Source: Stercorarius parasiticus (Eukaryota; Chordata; Aves; Charadriiformes; Stercorariidae). From it: a stretch of DNA of 64,000 bases. The notes under the pieces were generated by a model, which saw only the letters and a program-made list of their open reading frames with translations, was not told where the DNA came from and made no database searches. Of this stretch, positions 34,901-48,309 are shown piece by piece. The stretch's first letter is position 1; the number at the start of each line of letters is the position of its first letter. The stretch lies in NCBI GenBank assembly GCA_013396915.1, contig VWZL01004600.1, positions 1 to 64,000 on the forward strand, written 5' to 3'. The position numbers and the translations under genes were made by a program.

Positions 34901-35430
34901 CTCTGAGAGCTTATTCTTTTTTCCAGAATTTTTATGAAAGCCTATTTTCATAATAATGTAATACCTAACCTGGCAATGAATTAGTGACTATATTGTAAAA
35001 TGTCATCTGGAATTGTATACTGCCATGGGACAGAGAAGGGTTTGTGTTTACTTTGCTTCTGCGTGTCTGTCTTCTTGTGTTATAGGTATGGAAAATAGGA
35101 AAAAATTAGTTAGCTTTGAAATCTTTTACTTCTGTATTATGCTTCCCTGTCCTCAGTTGAACAAAAGGTAAGCCTTCATCAGCACAATAGTTCCTGATGA
35201 TTCAAACAGAGCACTTTGGGTATAATTTAACAGGTATGTAAGTTCAAAATTACTAAGAATATTCAGTAGGGGAATAAGGTGGTGGAAAGTTATGTTTATT
35301 ACTTCGTTATTAAGATGGAACTTATTTCATCAAATACCTAAAAGAGGTCTGGATACCTTTCAGTTATTTATCTTATTGTAGGGATCTTCTTTAGTCAATA
35401 GTAAGAGATAAGCATATGTAGGTGATATAA
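28956..35430. other. No gene; unique AT-rich DNA
   Basis: No supported gene in 6.5 kb. Contents include short homopolymers, a TG/TA microsatellite at 32399-32419 and a local triplication of 'tatatcca' around 34189-34218. Nothing coding-like extends beyond about 83 codons. Confidence 0.55.
32399..32419 (+). repeat. (TG)n(TA)n microsatellite
   Basis: About six TG units pass directly into TA units. Confidence 0.85.
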
Positions 35431-35550
35431 ATCACAGATTCACAGACTAGAGAATCACAGAATAATTGAGATTGGATGGAAATTCTTGAGATCATCTAGT
35501 CAAGCCTCCTGTTCAAATACAGCCAGCTAAAGCAGATTACTCACATCCTG
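35431..35550 (-). mobile_element. CR1 3' end fragment
   Basis: This minus-strand CR1 tail has 'agaatcacagaataattgag', the hinge 'gagatcatctagtc' and 'ccagctaaagcagattac'. It is short and diverged. Confidence 0.75.
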
Positions 35551-36089
35551 GTCCAGTGGTATTTTCAGTATTGTGACTGACTGAACCCCTAGGGCTGGAA
35601 TGTGACTCACTAAATAAACCCCTACAACAGAAGAAAGCTAGTTTGAAATGGACAAAGGTGATGTGCCCATGAATCTCGGAGAGCAATGCTAAGAAGCTGA
35701 CTCTATCTCAACACAAAGAGGACCAAAGGGCAGCCTTTGTTTTAGGTAAATAATTATCAGTACAGTGGATCACTTGATACTGAAAGTCATGAACATAGCA
35801 TGGCTACATCCTGCAGTACTCTTGATCTAGCTTCAATAGAACAGCAGAAGAGGCAGAATATCAAATAAAAATATTAGAAGTGATAGAAGATGCAACATAA
35901 ACTATTGTTTTACTCTATAAAATTTGTTTTACCTAACAACTTACCTACTCTAAGACACATGAGTACATCAAGAGCTTCAATACCCTCTTTTGCCTCTGCT
36001 AGGAATTTAACTTCCCATGTTCAAGGTAAGGTCTGATAAGGTACAGCTGTGTAAGTCTGGATCAGAATTCTGTGAAAACAGCTAATTCA
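35551..36089. other. No gene
   Basis: Unique AT-rich sequence with nothing recognised. Confidence 0.6.
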
Positions 36090-37170
36090 TGAAGAGCTGT
36101 GAGGAGCTTTGTCTGGAATCTCCACCCCTCGCCTTGGGAGTTGCATTTAAACTCAGGCCTTTGCCCATGGTCTTGCCTGGGCTATGCTGTGCCCGGTCTT
36201 GTGCCTTGCAAAGCTCGATCTTGCCTTACTGACTTGACATCTTGGCTTCATTGCTATGGCTTTGTCTGGTTACAACCAGACCATTGGCTGAACCTGGTTT
36301 CCAGCACTGGACCTGCTTTTTCTTTTTCAGGTGCTGGATCTTTTTCAGTGTCCTGCCTGCTTTGCTGTCACCCTCAGCTCCTGGCTTGTATTGCCTTGTG
36401 AAGTAACCCATTTCTGCACCCCTTACACACACATTGGGATGTCCTCTTGTCCCTGCCAGATGGATGTGAGGTTGCTTTGGCTCTTTGTCCCCATGTTCAG
36501 CCAGTAGTGAGTCTGAACACATTCCTGATTCACAAACACACACAGCTGGTCACACAGATCAAAACAGCAGTCACATAAACATGACCAGCACACCCACTTC
36601 TGTTCCACCTTTTCAGCTGATGAGGATTAAAGTCTACTTGTAGAATATGCACAAGCACAATGTGGTTCTCTCTAGTAGCTTGGCCCCAGGTCTTTGTCTC
36701 CTCCATTTACTTGATCCCAGACCTACCAGGCATCAGACCTGTGGTCTGTCTCTGCATGTGCAGTCATTCACACCCCTTACTCCACTCACTGGCTAGTCCA
36801 GCTTGAAGTTCACAAGTGGCTCATGTACATATGCACATAGAGAACAGAGAACACACACATGGATAAAAGGAACAGACTATTGTAAGGAGATAGGACGGAC
36901 TGCGGTGAACAGGCAGAGGACTTCTTCAGACAAGTGCACTGACCAACAGATCGCATACACACAATGAGTGACTTTTAGCCCCTTTTCTCTCTTCCCCCCA
37001 CCTTGCTCGTTCCAGTCCACCCTCATCCCTGCCTTTGATCCTTTCCCCACACATCCCATGATAAATTTCACATATTTCCACAATTGTCTTAAAGCACCCC
37101 ATGCTAAGTTTTATGTAAACCCCAGTGTCTTTGTTTTGTCCCCAAATTTCTCTTCTCCCTGCATCCTATA
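36090..37170. mobile_element. Unclassified GC-richer block, possible LTR-derived
   Basis: The composition rises above the surroundings. There are open frames of about 100 codons on both strands over the same bases (36099-36401 plus, 36226-36543 minus), which points to composition rather than coding. 'gcatttaaactc' at 36145 is a possible TATA-like element on the plus strand. The wording resembles avian LTR material I have seen, and two adjacent repeats may be present (before and after about 36410). Family, strand and ends remain unknown. Confidence 0.35.
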
Positions 37171-38725
37171 GGAAGTTCTATTGTTCTTTAGAAAATAACA
37201 CCATTTAGTTTGCATGGTTTTCTGGGGAATTTCTTTTGCTGATGCATTTTGTTGGTCTTCACACCAAGGAAAACGATCTAATATTTGTCTTTTAAGAGTC
37301 TTAGGAGTAGCTGAGCCAGTGTATGCTTTGACAGACTAGTCAGATAACGTAACCATAAGCAGACCAAATAAAGGAGCTTCTTTTTTTTCCCCCCTTTTTT
37401 TCCCTGTCATACTTTATGAGCATTCAGTGGACAAACCATAAGATTTAAGGTTGGGGTTTTTTTTTAAATTTATGCAACCTTTTTGCCAAATTCTTGAGAA
37501 ATTAAGTTGATGTGTCATATATGGCAACAGAGCTTAGTTAAAGTTAATAGACCTGGAAGGAAAATACCCTTGATACATATTTCTGTCTAAAAAACACCAC
37601 AGATAATGTGACTGCAGATGCTGTCTTGTTGTTAAAGACAAAGCCATTAACCCAAATGATACCAATATGTTGTAAGTAACCATTTCAAGCAGGTGATTGA
37701 CCAAAACATATTATACACACCTGAATGCAATCATGCACAATTGCTTCCATACAAATAGATGGGGTTTTAGAGAGGAAGTAGGTGACTGAAAAAAAAAAAA
37801 AAAAAAAATAATGTCAGAGACAAATGTAAAAAGTTGAGGTATGATTAAACAAAATATGACCTTATTAAAACCCAGATACAAAATATTGTAGTACCTTGTC
37901 AGCATTATGCAATTATCTACAGATCCTATCAGTATTGTATTTAATTACTACTTTTTTACTACCAAATTCCCATAATTTCATTTTTATTCCAAATGATTTT
38001 TTATCAATATTATCTACAAATATTTTCAAGAACGTAATGTCTTTCTGTAATTAATTTTCCTGAAATATTTGTTCCTGCATATTCTCAAATTTCAGAAAAT
38101 GACAGCATTTCAATACAATGACTACATAACAATTATATTCCTTCAAAATCTATTCCTGTCTCTCAAAAAAAAAAAAGTCCTTAAAAATATTATAGCTGGA
38201 ATAACCAAGAGATGCTGGTAAATATTGATAGCTTAAATATTTCCACTAAATTTTGTTGTTCTGAACTATCCTTTTTTCTATATTGCCATGTGATTTACAC
38301 TGATGTGAAAAAAAACAACCAACAACAGGCATAATTACTTTTATATGCTGCATCAGTTGTAAAGTTTCATTTAAGCTTTTTTTAATTATAACAATATTAA
38401 CTTTCTCTATGAGGTAGCTTCTATACTTATGTTTCCAATATTATTAGTGTATGTCAAAAGGGTTAGGAAGAAAGGTTCACATTTTCTGTAATAAAAGGAT
38501 ATTTTGAATGAAAAAGAGTAATTAATAAGTTCTCTCTATTAGTAAAACTGAAAGATTGAACAATGTCACTTCTCTTGTGATGACATTCGCTGGATTTTCT
38601 CACCATCATAGAAGACTTGAAAAATAAAGTGGAAGTATTTCCATTTGCCTTTTCTGTGCAAGATGATAGACATTGTCAATGTTACTGACTTTAAAGGCAA
38701 AATTCAGGCAGGGTTGGTGCTATAT
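37171..38725. other. No gene
   Basis: AT-rich sequence with a poly-A run at 37790-37808 and mixed T/C runs at 37380-37404. No supported gene. Confidence 0.6.
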
Positions 38726-39057
38726 TATGGGAGACCTTATAGCGGCCTTCCAGTACCTGAAGGGGGCCTACAGGAAACCTGGGGAGGGTCTGTTTGAAAG
38801 GCTATGTAGCGATAGGACCAGGGGCAGTGGTTTTAAACTAGAGCAGGGTAGGTTTAGATTAGACATTACAATGAGGGTGGTGAGGCACTGGAACAGGTTG
38901 CCCAGACAGGTGGTGGAGGCCCCATCTCTGGAGACATTCAAGGCCAGGCTTGATGACGCTCTGAGCAACCTGATCTAGTTGAAGATGTCCCTGCTTACTG
39001 CAGGGGGTTGGACTAGATGATCTTTAAAGGTCCCTTCCAACCCAATACTTTCTATGA
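38726..39057 (+). mobile_element. CR1 LINE, 3' end fragment
   Basis: The frame through 38673-38978 carries 'GDLIAAFQYLKGAYRK', '[20 protein letters not shown]' and 'DALSNLI', the C-terminus of CR1 ORF2, ending with a stop just after 'ctgatctag'. The 3' hinge and tail 'ctttctatgattata' follow. The open final 80 codons and the low divergence suggest a younger copy. CR1-derived residues begin at about 38729; the methionine at 38673 lies outside the element. Confidence 0.9.
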
Positions 39058-40463
39058 TTATAATAATTTAATTAATAATTTAATGAAAGAAATTAATTAA
39101 AGAGAAAACTCTTGGAAGTTATTGATGAGGTCTGATATCAATGAATTTTTGGTCTGGTAGAAATGAAACAACAGAAGGTATGTGCTGGCAAAAAAGGAAC
39201 AATAATATCATCTCTCAAAAATAAGCAATGAAAAGTTGGGAAAGCCCAGGAGAAGGGGAAAAGTGGCAGGAGCAGTAAGGGATCTTGGACGCAGGTGATC
39301 ACCCCATAGTCTTGCTTGAGATTGCTGATCCTACCAGAACCTGCAAGCACTTGGCAGTCTGCAGGTTCCAAAGCTGCTTTAGCTACATACTAATTCCATA
39401 TCAGAGCAAGGAAACTCCATATGAGACACGTGTCAGCTCTCCTTTCCCTGGTTTCCATCCAAAGAAAAGGCCACCTGCTTGGCTTGGATAGCAGGTGCTG
39501 TAATTTGTACCAGGTGCCAATCTGCAAAGTAGAACACTGTAGCAGATTACACAAGCATGAAAAAGAATGTCTAGACGGAGCCTGAAGGACCTTTTGCCTT
39601 TGGCACAAGTCACAGTTGCTCCTCTTCAGTTTTTATTCAGAATTTGGGAAGTATGGGAACAGAAGCCATAAACAGCTTCTTCAATTTCTCCAATTTAAGC
39701 AAGAAATCAACCAAAAGTTATGGTAAATAACCTAGACTTTAATATTTGTACTACATGTAATCCTTGAAGAGCCACAGAGGTTGGGCTGTAATCATAGCCC
39801 AAATTATAATAATAATTAATAATAATAATAATAATAGCTATTTAGACTTTTTTTTAACAATGAAAACTGACATTTAAATAAACTAGATTTATTTCCTATG
39901 AGTGTCAGAACTATTGAAATCTCATTTTCAAAAAGATTTGTGATATTTTTTCCCCAATGCGTTTTCCGCCATTATATCACCTGCATAATCTCTGTGTTTA
40001 CTTATGTGCCCAGCCTGAGTGCTGGACAATCTGTATGTGTGCTGGTGTCTGTCAGTACACATATGCTGATTATCCGGTTCTGTCTGCCTGCTTTTCAAAG
40101 GAGACATTGCAGTTTTGATTTTTCTCTTCTACATAGTCACCGATTTTTATGAAACTAATTTTTGACACCTTAATATTTCTCTTACGTTTGGCAGAAATCA
40201 GGTGAAAAGTTATAGAGGTAGATGGATTTAGACAGACCAAAAAAAAGAAAAAAAATCATAAGTCTTCTTTTTTCAGGAAACCGGGCTGAAAGCAGAAAAT
40301 TTGAGAAAGAGAGCTCATCATTCTCTGCCTATTTACAATCTTCAAAAATAATACATGTGAAAGATAGTAGAGAGCTATTTGGTCTATTCATTTCCCTTTT
40401 ATAATTTGTATGTTGAAAGTAATTGCTCGGGTGAATGGAGATCATAGGAAATGATCTCTATTT
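39058..40463. other. No gene
   Basis: No supported gene. An AAT-rich block at 39804-39836 is the only clear structure. Confidence 0.6.
39804..39836 (+). repeat. (AAT)n microsatellite
   Basis: Imperfect AAT units interrupted by one AATTAAT step. Confidence 0.85.
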
Positions 40464-41295
40464 GATTGAGTGCACCCTCAGCAAGTTTGCCGACGACACC
40501 GAGCTGTGTGGCACGGTCGACACACTGGAGGGAAGGGATGCCATCCAGATGCCACACAGCCCTGACAGGCTTGAGAGGTGGGCCTGTGCAAACCTCATGA
40601 AGTTCAACCAGGCCAAGTGCACCAGTCCTGCACCTGGGTTGTGGCAATCCCAGGTCCAAATACAGGTTGGACGGAGAATGGATTGAGAGCAGCCCTGGGA
40701 GAAGGACTTGGGCATGCTGGTGGACAGAGCGCTCAACATGAGCTGGTAATGGGTGCTTGCAGCCCAGAAAGCCACCTGCATCCTGGGCTGCATCAAAAGA
40801 AGCATGGCCAGCAGGTTGAGGGAGGTGATTCTGCCCCTCCACTCCACTCTGGTGAGACCCCACCTGGAGTACTGCGTCCAGCTCTGGAGTCCTCAGCACA
40901 AGAAGGGCATGGACCTGTTGGAACGGGTCCAGAGGAGGGCCAGGAAGATGATCAGAGGGCTGGAGCATCTATGCTATGAGGACAGGCTGCGAGAGTTGGG
41001 GTTGTTCAGCCTGGAGAAGAGAAGGCACCGAGGAGACCTTATAGCAGCCTTCCAGTCCCTAAAGGGGGCCTACAGGAAAGATGGGGAGGGATTCTTGATC
41101 AGGGAGTGTAATGATAGGACGAGGGGTAACAGTTTCAAAATGAAAGAGGGGAGATTTAGATTGGGTATCAGGAAGAAAGTATTTACTGTGAGGGTGGTGA
41201 GGCACTGGAATAGATTGCCCAGAGAAGTTGTGGATGCCACATCCCTGGAGGTGTTCAAGGCCAGGCTGGATGAGGTTTTGAGCAGCCTGGTCTAG
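40464..41295 (+). pseudogene. CR1 ORF2 C-terminal remnant (reverse transcriptase end)
   Basis: All recognisable blocks lie in a single frame. '[10 protein letters not shown]' holds the RT active-site aspartates (codons at 40486-40497). '[18 protein letters not shown]' and 'EKDLGMLVDRALNMS' follow, then '[13 protein letters not shown]', '[13 protein letters not shown]', 'ERVQRRARKMIRGLEHL', '[15 protein letters not shown]', '[19 protein letters not shown]' and the terminal 'LSSLV'. Two nonsense codons break it: TGA at 40684-40686 and TAA at 40747-40749. There is no net frameshift, so the copy decayed by point mutation only. It cannot supply an active enzyme because the endonuclease and most of the RT are missing. 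The 189- and 129-codon minus-strand frames over the same bases are antisense shadows. Confidence 0.93.
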
Positions 41296-41384
41296 TGGGA
41301 GGTGTCCCTGGCCATGTCAGGGGGGTTGGAACTGGATGGTCTCTAAGGTCCCTTCCAACCTGAACCATTCTATGATGCTATGAA
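40464..41384 (+). mobile_element. CR1 LINE, 5'-truncated, well preserved
   Basis: The longest clean CR1 in the window. It begins within the reverse transcriptase just before the FADD box, continues to the ORF2 stop at 41293-41295, then has the short 3' untranslated region with the hinge at 41320-41365 and a tail 'attctatgatgctatga'. 5' truncation is the normal outcome of incomplete reverse transcription for this family. The upstream junction at about 40464 shows no obvious target duplication, which is also normal for CR1. Confidence 0.93.
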
Positions 41385-44300
41385 ATCCTACAGACCTCAG
41401 AAAGTGTGCTGGTCTTGGCTTTCTGGCTGCTTAGATGAGTGGGTAGTAGATATATTTTGTGCTGGAAATTAGTTCTAACTTCTTTTCAGTAAAAAAACCC
41501 CAGTGTGTACTATTTGATGACAAGAATATTTTATTTCTGATTGCAGAAAAGCCATTTTCTGCATCAAAGTCTTTTTTTTCCATCAAAGCCTTCTCTCTGC
41601 ACATTGAGAGAATCACACACAGCCCTTTACTTCTTTATGTGAGCATACTCTTTAAGATCATTGTCATCAGCCTTTGGGCAGATGATCAGGAATAGATGCA
41701 AGAAGCATAGAGGATGTATCAGGAAGCCTTAGGATATGCAATGGGTGGATTAATAGAAAGGAAATGACTGAAAACTGAACGAATGCAAGCAGACGGGATT
41801 TAAGACAAAGAAGATATACATGGATCCTGAGAGCCACAGGAAAAAGCCATTTCTATATGGCTTCACCTCTTCTTCACACACAGATCCGTTTTGCCACAAG
41901 GAGATAGCTAATGACATGATATAATGGTTCCCATTATATAAGCAGTAATGACAAGATTATAAAGTTTGCGTGGTTCAGATGGGGTCAGGGTGAATGCTAG
42001 AATTTCCAAATGGATGTCTAAGACTGGCACTCTGCCTAAGATACCCAGTGCAATTTACAGTGCAATATGGAGGCATGGAAGGTTATCAGAGAATGCCATA
42101 TGTGTCCAAACCATGAATAGAAACAAAACACTTCCAGCTAGGGCATCCTCACTGGAATGATCGTCAGTAGCATCTGACAGTTCAGTTTAGCTACAGATAT
42201 AACCTGTGGAGTCCAATTCTTTTGCCCTTGAAAATGTAAGAAAAGAATAAAAGTTTTACCTCATTATTTCTTACTCCTTCGCATCCAGATGTTCTTCAAA
42301 CAGATTGAGGCAAAACTTAAATCAGCCGGGGTCTTGAGCAGGTCAGGTTTTCCCACTGTTTCTGTGTTTTGCCAAAATGACTATGATCCTAGAACCTAGA
42401 ACTATGATCCTAGTACCTAGAACTCCCTTTTCAGCTTCTAATTAATCAGATGTAGTCCAAAAAATAACAGTGAGCCAAAAATAACACAAAAATGCCGTCC
42501 AATTTGTGATTTAGCTAGTTAACTATACCAATATCATGCTACAAATCACTACATTTCTATCATAGATAAATAAATAATTATTATGGGAAAAATAACCTTT
42601 AAACCATGCTTTTAGAAAGAAAAAAAGTCCAGATTTTTCATGTTTATAGATTATATTCTTTCAGAAATACCTGATTGTTCATAGTATCCAATTAATAATA
42701 CTGAGATCCATCAGAAAAAACTATCATTACCAGATATGAACTTTAATCTGTTTCTCTGCATTTCTACCTTTAATACATTCTTTAGATATGGTAGCAATGA
42801 CATCAATTGTAGTATGAAAATTGAAAGAAGGTTGTGTAAAATTATATAAGAAATGTGAATCTATATGTTTAATTAATTTAATTCCTTTACTAGAAGGAAC
42901 AGCTTTACAGATCAATTATGGCACTTATTTTTGATAGCTGAAGAACAGTTTTCAGACAAAACTTTAAGGATCTTCTGAATTATTTCAGAAGAATGCAGAT
43001 GATTTATCCTTGACTTGGACACTGAAAAAATAGCTTTTAAAAATATGTGCAAATTTATGCGATGATGATCAGCTATGGACATTAAACTGTGTCATGGAAG
43101 AGTACAAGCACTTTCAAAATCTGAGACTGTCTTATACTAAAGATCCAGAAATGTCTTCCTAAAATGGTTAGTGTCTCTAATGCAATGTGGCCAAGATGAA
43201 GAGTGACATGCTTTTAGGCCTTTATTCCAAGGGATATTTTTATTTTAGAGGATCATTGAATAAAAAGAAAAATAATTCAAGCATAAGAGCCTAGTACTCT
43301 CAGCTTCCAGAGTGATATAATCATTGGGCTATACAATCAGGGTCCCCTTTTGTTTCCTAGTCTGTAAAACTGCAGCGCTCCAGCACTAGAAGATGAAGTA
43401 ATTTGAAATTCCTGAATTCCCATACTCATACAATTAGGCATTCTTCTTGAATACACACCGCTGTCAACACTGGAACTTCTTTTCTTGATTCTGTTTACAA
43501 GGAGGAATAGAAATAGACATTTGTAGAGCAAGATTTTTGACATCTACCTTAGGGTGGGATAAATAGCACCCAAAAATAAACATTTTCCACTAACTATAAA
43601 TATTTCAGATTAGTGGAGAAGAATTTCATTAGGGTTTCAAGTTCCACCAAAATATTGAATGTAAACCACTAAAATACTTCATTTTGTTCAAGCAGAAAGT
43701 AGACTTTAATATATTTCCTGTGGCCAAGTCAGTGGAAAATATTATCTATGCTATTAAGTCTTCTGCATCCAGCAGTAATGTTCTAGGAATTATGGATCCA
43801 CTGCAAAGAAGAGAATTGGAGGAATGCCTGATTTGTCATTCTTAATGGGGCTTAATGATGAGCTAGGGCTCACTTGTTCAGCAGTGTCCAAGACTCATAT
43901 GACTCTCAGTATGCCCAGGACAGCTCTAGGTAATGATGGAATCCTGGACTGACAGCAATTGAATAGGGTGAGATATTTTGAATGATACAGATAGATGACC
44001 AGGTAACTTTGCCAATACAGATTTTCACTGACTATCCTAATCCATCCTTCATTCTACTGAGTTAATCTAAATTACTTACAGTTTTATGTTTCCTTATTCA
44101 TAAAAATAATTAACACCAGGTAGGAGTGTCACAAATCAATTGCCAGCAGGCAAAGACACTCCTGTAACACTGTTTCTTTCCAGAATAGAGTTGTGATGAC
44201 TGCTATCTGGTCCAGGAAAAAAAGAAAAAAAAAAAAAAAAGGGATAAAGTGGAACTAGAAATTACCTTTTTACCTTTATAAAAATGTATACATATGTAAC

Positions 44301-45989
44301 ACTTATGCAAGTGAGACATCATCCTGGCTTCAAATACTCAGTGCTTAACAAGTGGACCTATGGACCTTTACTTTTTACTCTGCTGGTAATATAGAGCAAC
44401 TGTGACCCTAAATTTAAGCTAGGATTATGACTGGTATCTCTTGACAAATTCGTTCACAATTCTTCAGACATTTTTGCTGATTCAACACCAGTTAAAATTG
44501 GTATATATCCAGATCTCTGCAGAGACTGCAGTTATGCTGAGCTTGTGAAATATCTTTATTTTGTGCAAAGACAGGGATCTGGGTATTAGAGCAGACCTCA
44601 ATTTCGTTTAAAAACTAAGTCAGGATTTGAACGAAAATGGTGAGGTCAGATCATTCACTACCATAAATCTAGAGTAATTCCACAGATTTGTTTGCAATTT
44701 GAGCTAGATATATACCAGGGCAAAAAACACCACCTGACAAATAAAAGGTAGAAGGGCCTGATTCTGATTATACATATATAAAATTTCTGTAGTACTGATC
44801 CTTGCAGACTTACACCAGTTTTAAACTGCTAGAAGACTAGAAATCAAAGCAAATATTTCACTTCAAAAAAGAAGGAAAATAAGCTAAGTTTTGTAAATTT
44901 CCCTGGTGTGGTTTTAGCAAACATTGACTAAAATATCCCCTGTTGTAGATGATGTAGGTTTGGTATTTTTTTACCTTTAAGAAGTGAAATCAGATTTCAG
45001 TATGCAGAACAAAAACTAAAAATTCAGTGACCTCATTTTCCTTTGTTTTCCACTAGCATTTTATGAGTTGTTGCTAAAGCGGAAGTAATTTGAACAACAA
45101 GAAATTCTTTTCTCATTTATATAAATTAGAATTAATTCTTAAGAAAGATTCCTTGGCAATATCTATGCAGATTCATAGGATCAAACACAATTATGCCTTT
45201 CAGATGTACTTCCAGTAATTTTAAAATTTGTCACTTTTTGAATCAATGGCTGTAGGAACAATAAAATGAGATTCAATGGCAACTTAGCAGCTCAGTGAGT
45301 GCAGTATGATATTTTCCTTGACACCACGGGATACCTATGAACATTTGAAAATGTGTTTTGAAATGTGCCAAATAGTTTTATTTAATATGGACACTTCAGA
45401 AAAAGAACTGATCAGCATGTGGGCATTATGGGCATTGCATTGCTCTGACACATCCTAGCAGCATGAGACTTGAAAGTGTTCTTGTATTACATTTCTGATT
45501 AAATGTCTGAGTGCTTGCAGAGAATGAAAAGCAGGACTACCATAAATAAAAGTGTAGCAAACCGAATGCTTCTAATTCACAAAAATATTTGGAAATCTGT
45601 TCACAACCAGTGGTAATCATAATAGGCATTTTTGTTAGAGACCCCAAATGAATTTGCTTGCAAAAAGCATTCATAAAAATTGCGAGCAATGAACATCCTG
45701 TTTATCATGTTCTGCATCAAGAATAAGCTTTGACAGAAAAGGGGGCTAATTTGAACATTTCAAGGAAACACAGTGTCCCTAGTATTTGTTTTGCACTGAT
45801 AAATGTGGTATGCACCATGTTATAAATACTACATTTCAGCTTGCTTTTGGGGATGATACTGGATAACTATATGTATATGACTATACCAGATCAGTCCAGT
45901 TTAATTCACTAAAAGATTATCTTGAATAAAAGCAGAAAGGGAAAGACGACAGGCAAGCCAGTCCTACTGGTTAGGAATTGTAAAATGAC
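41385..45989. other. No gene; AT-rich DNA
   Basis: No supported gene in 4.6 kb. It contains a 21-bp tandem duplication at 42381-42422 and a poly-A run at about 44219-44241. Around 44750-44825, 'gggcctgattctgat...tacaccagtttt' resembles an ancient dispersed repeat. The remainder is unique. Confidence 0.55.
42381..42422 (+). repeat. 21-bp tandem duplication
   Basis: Two adjacent copies of 'ctatgatcctagaacctag' plus two bases, differing at one position (A to T). Confidence 0.9.
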
Positions 45990-46586
45990 TGTGGTGTAGT
46001 TTAACCCCAGCAGGCAGCTCAGCCCCAGAGAGCTGGTCACTCAATCCTCTGCATTGGGATGAGGGAGAGAAACCGGAGGGTAACAATGAGAAAACTCATG
46101 GGTTGAGATAAAGACAGTTTAATAGGCAAACCAAAAGCTGCACACACAAGCAAAGCAAAACAAGGAATTCATTCAGTACTTTCCATCGCCAGACAGGCGT
46201 TCAGCCATCTCCAAGAAATCAGGGCTTCGTCATGCATAATGGTTACTTGGGAAGGCAATACGCCATAACTCTGCATGTCCCCCCTTCCTCCTTTTACCCC
46301 AGCTTTTTATTGCTGAGCATGATGTCATATGGTATGGAATACGTCTTTGGTCTGTTGGGGTCAGCTGTCCCTGCTCTGTCTCCTTACAACTTTTTCTGCA
46401 CCCCCAGCCCACTTACTGGTGGGGCAGCATGAGAAACAGAGAAGGCCTTGATGCTGTGTCAGCACTGCTCAGCAATAGCTAAAATATTTTCTTGTTATCA
46501 ACACTGTTGTCACCACAAATACAAAACATAGCAGCACAGGGGCTGCTGTGAAGAAAACTAACTCTATCCCGGCCAGAACCAATACA
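45990..46586 (-). mobile_element. Solo LTR, endogenous retrovirus (family A), near full length
   Basis: This 597-bp element is read on the minus strand, beginning TGTATTGG at 46586 and ending in ACA at 45990, so it has the TG...CA ends of retroviral LTRs. A TATA-like AATAAAAAG lies at about 46303-46311 and an ATTAAA polyadenylation hexamer at 46118-46123, in the right order for U3-R-U5. No retroviral internal sequence flanks it, so it is a solo LTR left by recombination. Only a 3-bp flanking match (GAC) is visible, so target duplication is uncertain. The minus frame 46230-46412 is not a gene. Confidence 0.85.
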
Positions 46587-48309
46587 GACACTGACGGAAC
46601 TCCTGAATCTGAGTGGTTTGACTCAAAGAACAAATGTCTTTGATCACTGAGAGAGACAAACAAAGCTGGTAGCATTTCACAAGCATACTTTCTCAGAGGG
46701 AAAGATGACCAGACAAATACAAAATTCTGATACAGGAACTGATCAGAGTATCTAAAAACTTTGGACAGAACAGCAGGTAAAAATTATCTGGTTTACATTG
46801 TTTTAAAATATTTCCTTACTTTCAACTTTATTTCTAGCGTATAGGAAAGATAATGTGACTAAATCAACAATAGGATTTTGGAACCTTGTAAGAAATTTCA
46901 GGTGGGACTTAGAGGTCTAAAATCCAGACTTTAGATCCTAAAAAGTTGCTTATTTTTCAACTAATTTTATAGAATCCAAATGCTCCAGACACATACGTAC
47001 TTTTTTTTTTTTAATAAAATTCCCCTACTTCATACACTTTTCCACTTCTGTGAATACCTGCATCCTGACTTTTTTTTGTTTGTTTGGAATGTGCCCTGTG
47101 TTCTGTAACACTTGTCCAATTTGCCACTTTACACTGCATCTAGTACCAACTTTGAGCATAAGTACGTTATATATGGACCAAGCTGCTCACAAAATGTAAC
47201 TGTATTAATCATTTTATATGCAAAGCAAATTAATTGATAAAAAATATTTTAAATTCAGAGTTAAATTACTGCCCTGAAATGCAGGAGATAACTGAGGTAT
47301 CCATATGGTAATTTTCTGCCCTTCAGTTAAATTTAAGTTGGCAGATTCTCCTTCTAAAGGTCTTCAAAAGACTTTGTTTTCTTCTTGAACATAAATACAT
47401 GAATTATGCAGATAGTTTTACTAAGTCTGGTTTTATAAATCCCATTTAATTTTGGTATATATCAAAGGAAAACACTTAACTCTGCGAGTAAAAGTGATTC
47501 TGAAGTCATGGTGTATCAGACACTCGTGCTGAAGTAACTTCCCTTATTATGGCATTATTAAAAATATTATTTGGGCTAAAAAGTGAGTGAGAAGTCTCAC
47601 ACTGAAAATGTTTCTCTAGCTTGACATGTTAAGAACTTACAACCGTAAAGGAAGATCAATGCTTTCTATTCCTACTCCAAAAAATGTTGGATGCATTCAA
47701 TATTATATTTTCTTGGATATAAGTTTATAAAAAATATTTGGAAAAAAACCAGAACCTCTCCTTTTAACTGCCTTCCTTTTCTATGCCCAGAAAATATTGC
47801 ATTTGATAGGACACATATGAGTTTTATCTGATCATAATTATGCAACCTATTAGTCAGTTGATAAATTGTCATCGTCAGCAAATTCCTGGTAAATCCTGTT
47901 GTGACAGCAAATAAGATGTTCCTTTCTTGCAGGGTCCTTTTGGCTACAGTTCAAAAGAATGCAAAAATGGTTGCTTGCACTTCTTTATTTGTAACACTGT
48001 GTAACATTCCAGATGTGCTGATTCATTCCCTGATGTTCTATTGATCTGCCTTAACAAGTTTGTTAAATGTATGATCATGCCTAATCTGTAGCTTTGTAAT
48101 CTCCAAATCCAAATCTCATAAAAACCTTTTTTTTTGAATAAAAAACCAACAGATAGAAGTAGCACCTTAATTTTCCAATTATACATGTATTTTTTCCTGA
48201 AATTGTTTGTGTAATAACTTGAAAGAAGAATGATAAAACATCTATTCCATCTAGTATGGCTGGTTTTATGATCCCTATTTCTATGGTAACTGTAAGAGTA
48301 TGTGGAGGG
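46587..48309. other. No gene
   Basis: AT-rich sequence without a supported gene; poly-T at about 47001-47012. Confidence 0.6.

Noticed and set aside
36099..36543. 100-codon plus frame and 105-codon minus frame as genes
   Set aside because: They cover the same bases on opposite strands in a GC-richer repeat-like block, which fits composition better than coding.
40399..40968. 189-codon minus-strand frame
   Set aside because: It is antisense to the CR1 ORF2 remnant, which reads collinearly on the plus strand with RT motifs.
26230..46586. The two family A LTRs as ends of one provirus
   Set aside because: They are about 19 kb apart, differ markedly, and the space between them holds CR1s and unique DNA with no retroviral gag, pol or env similarity that I can see.
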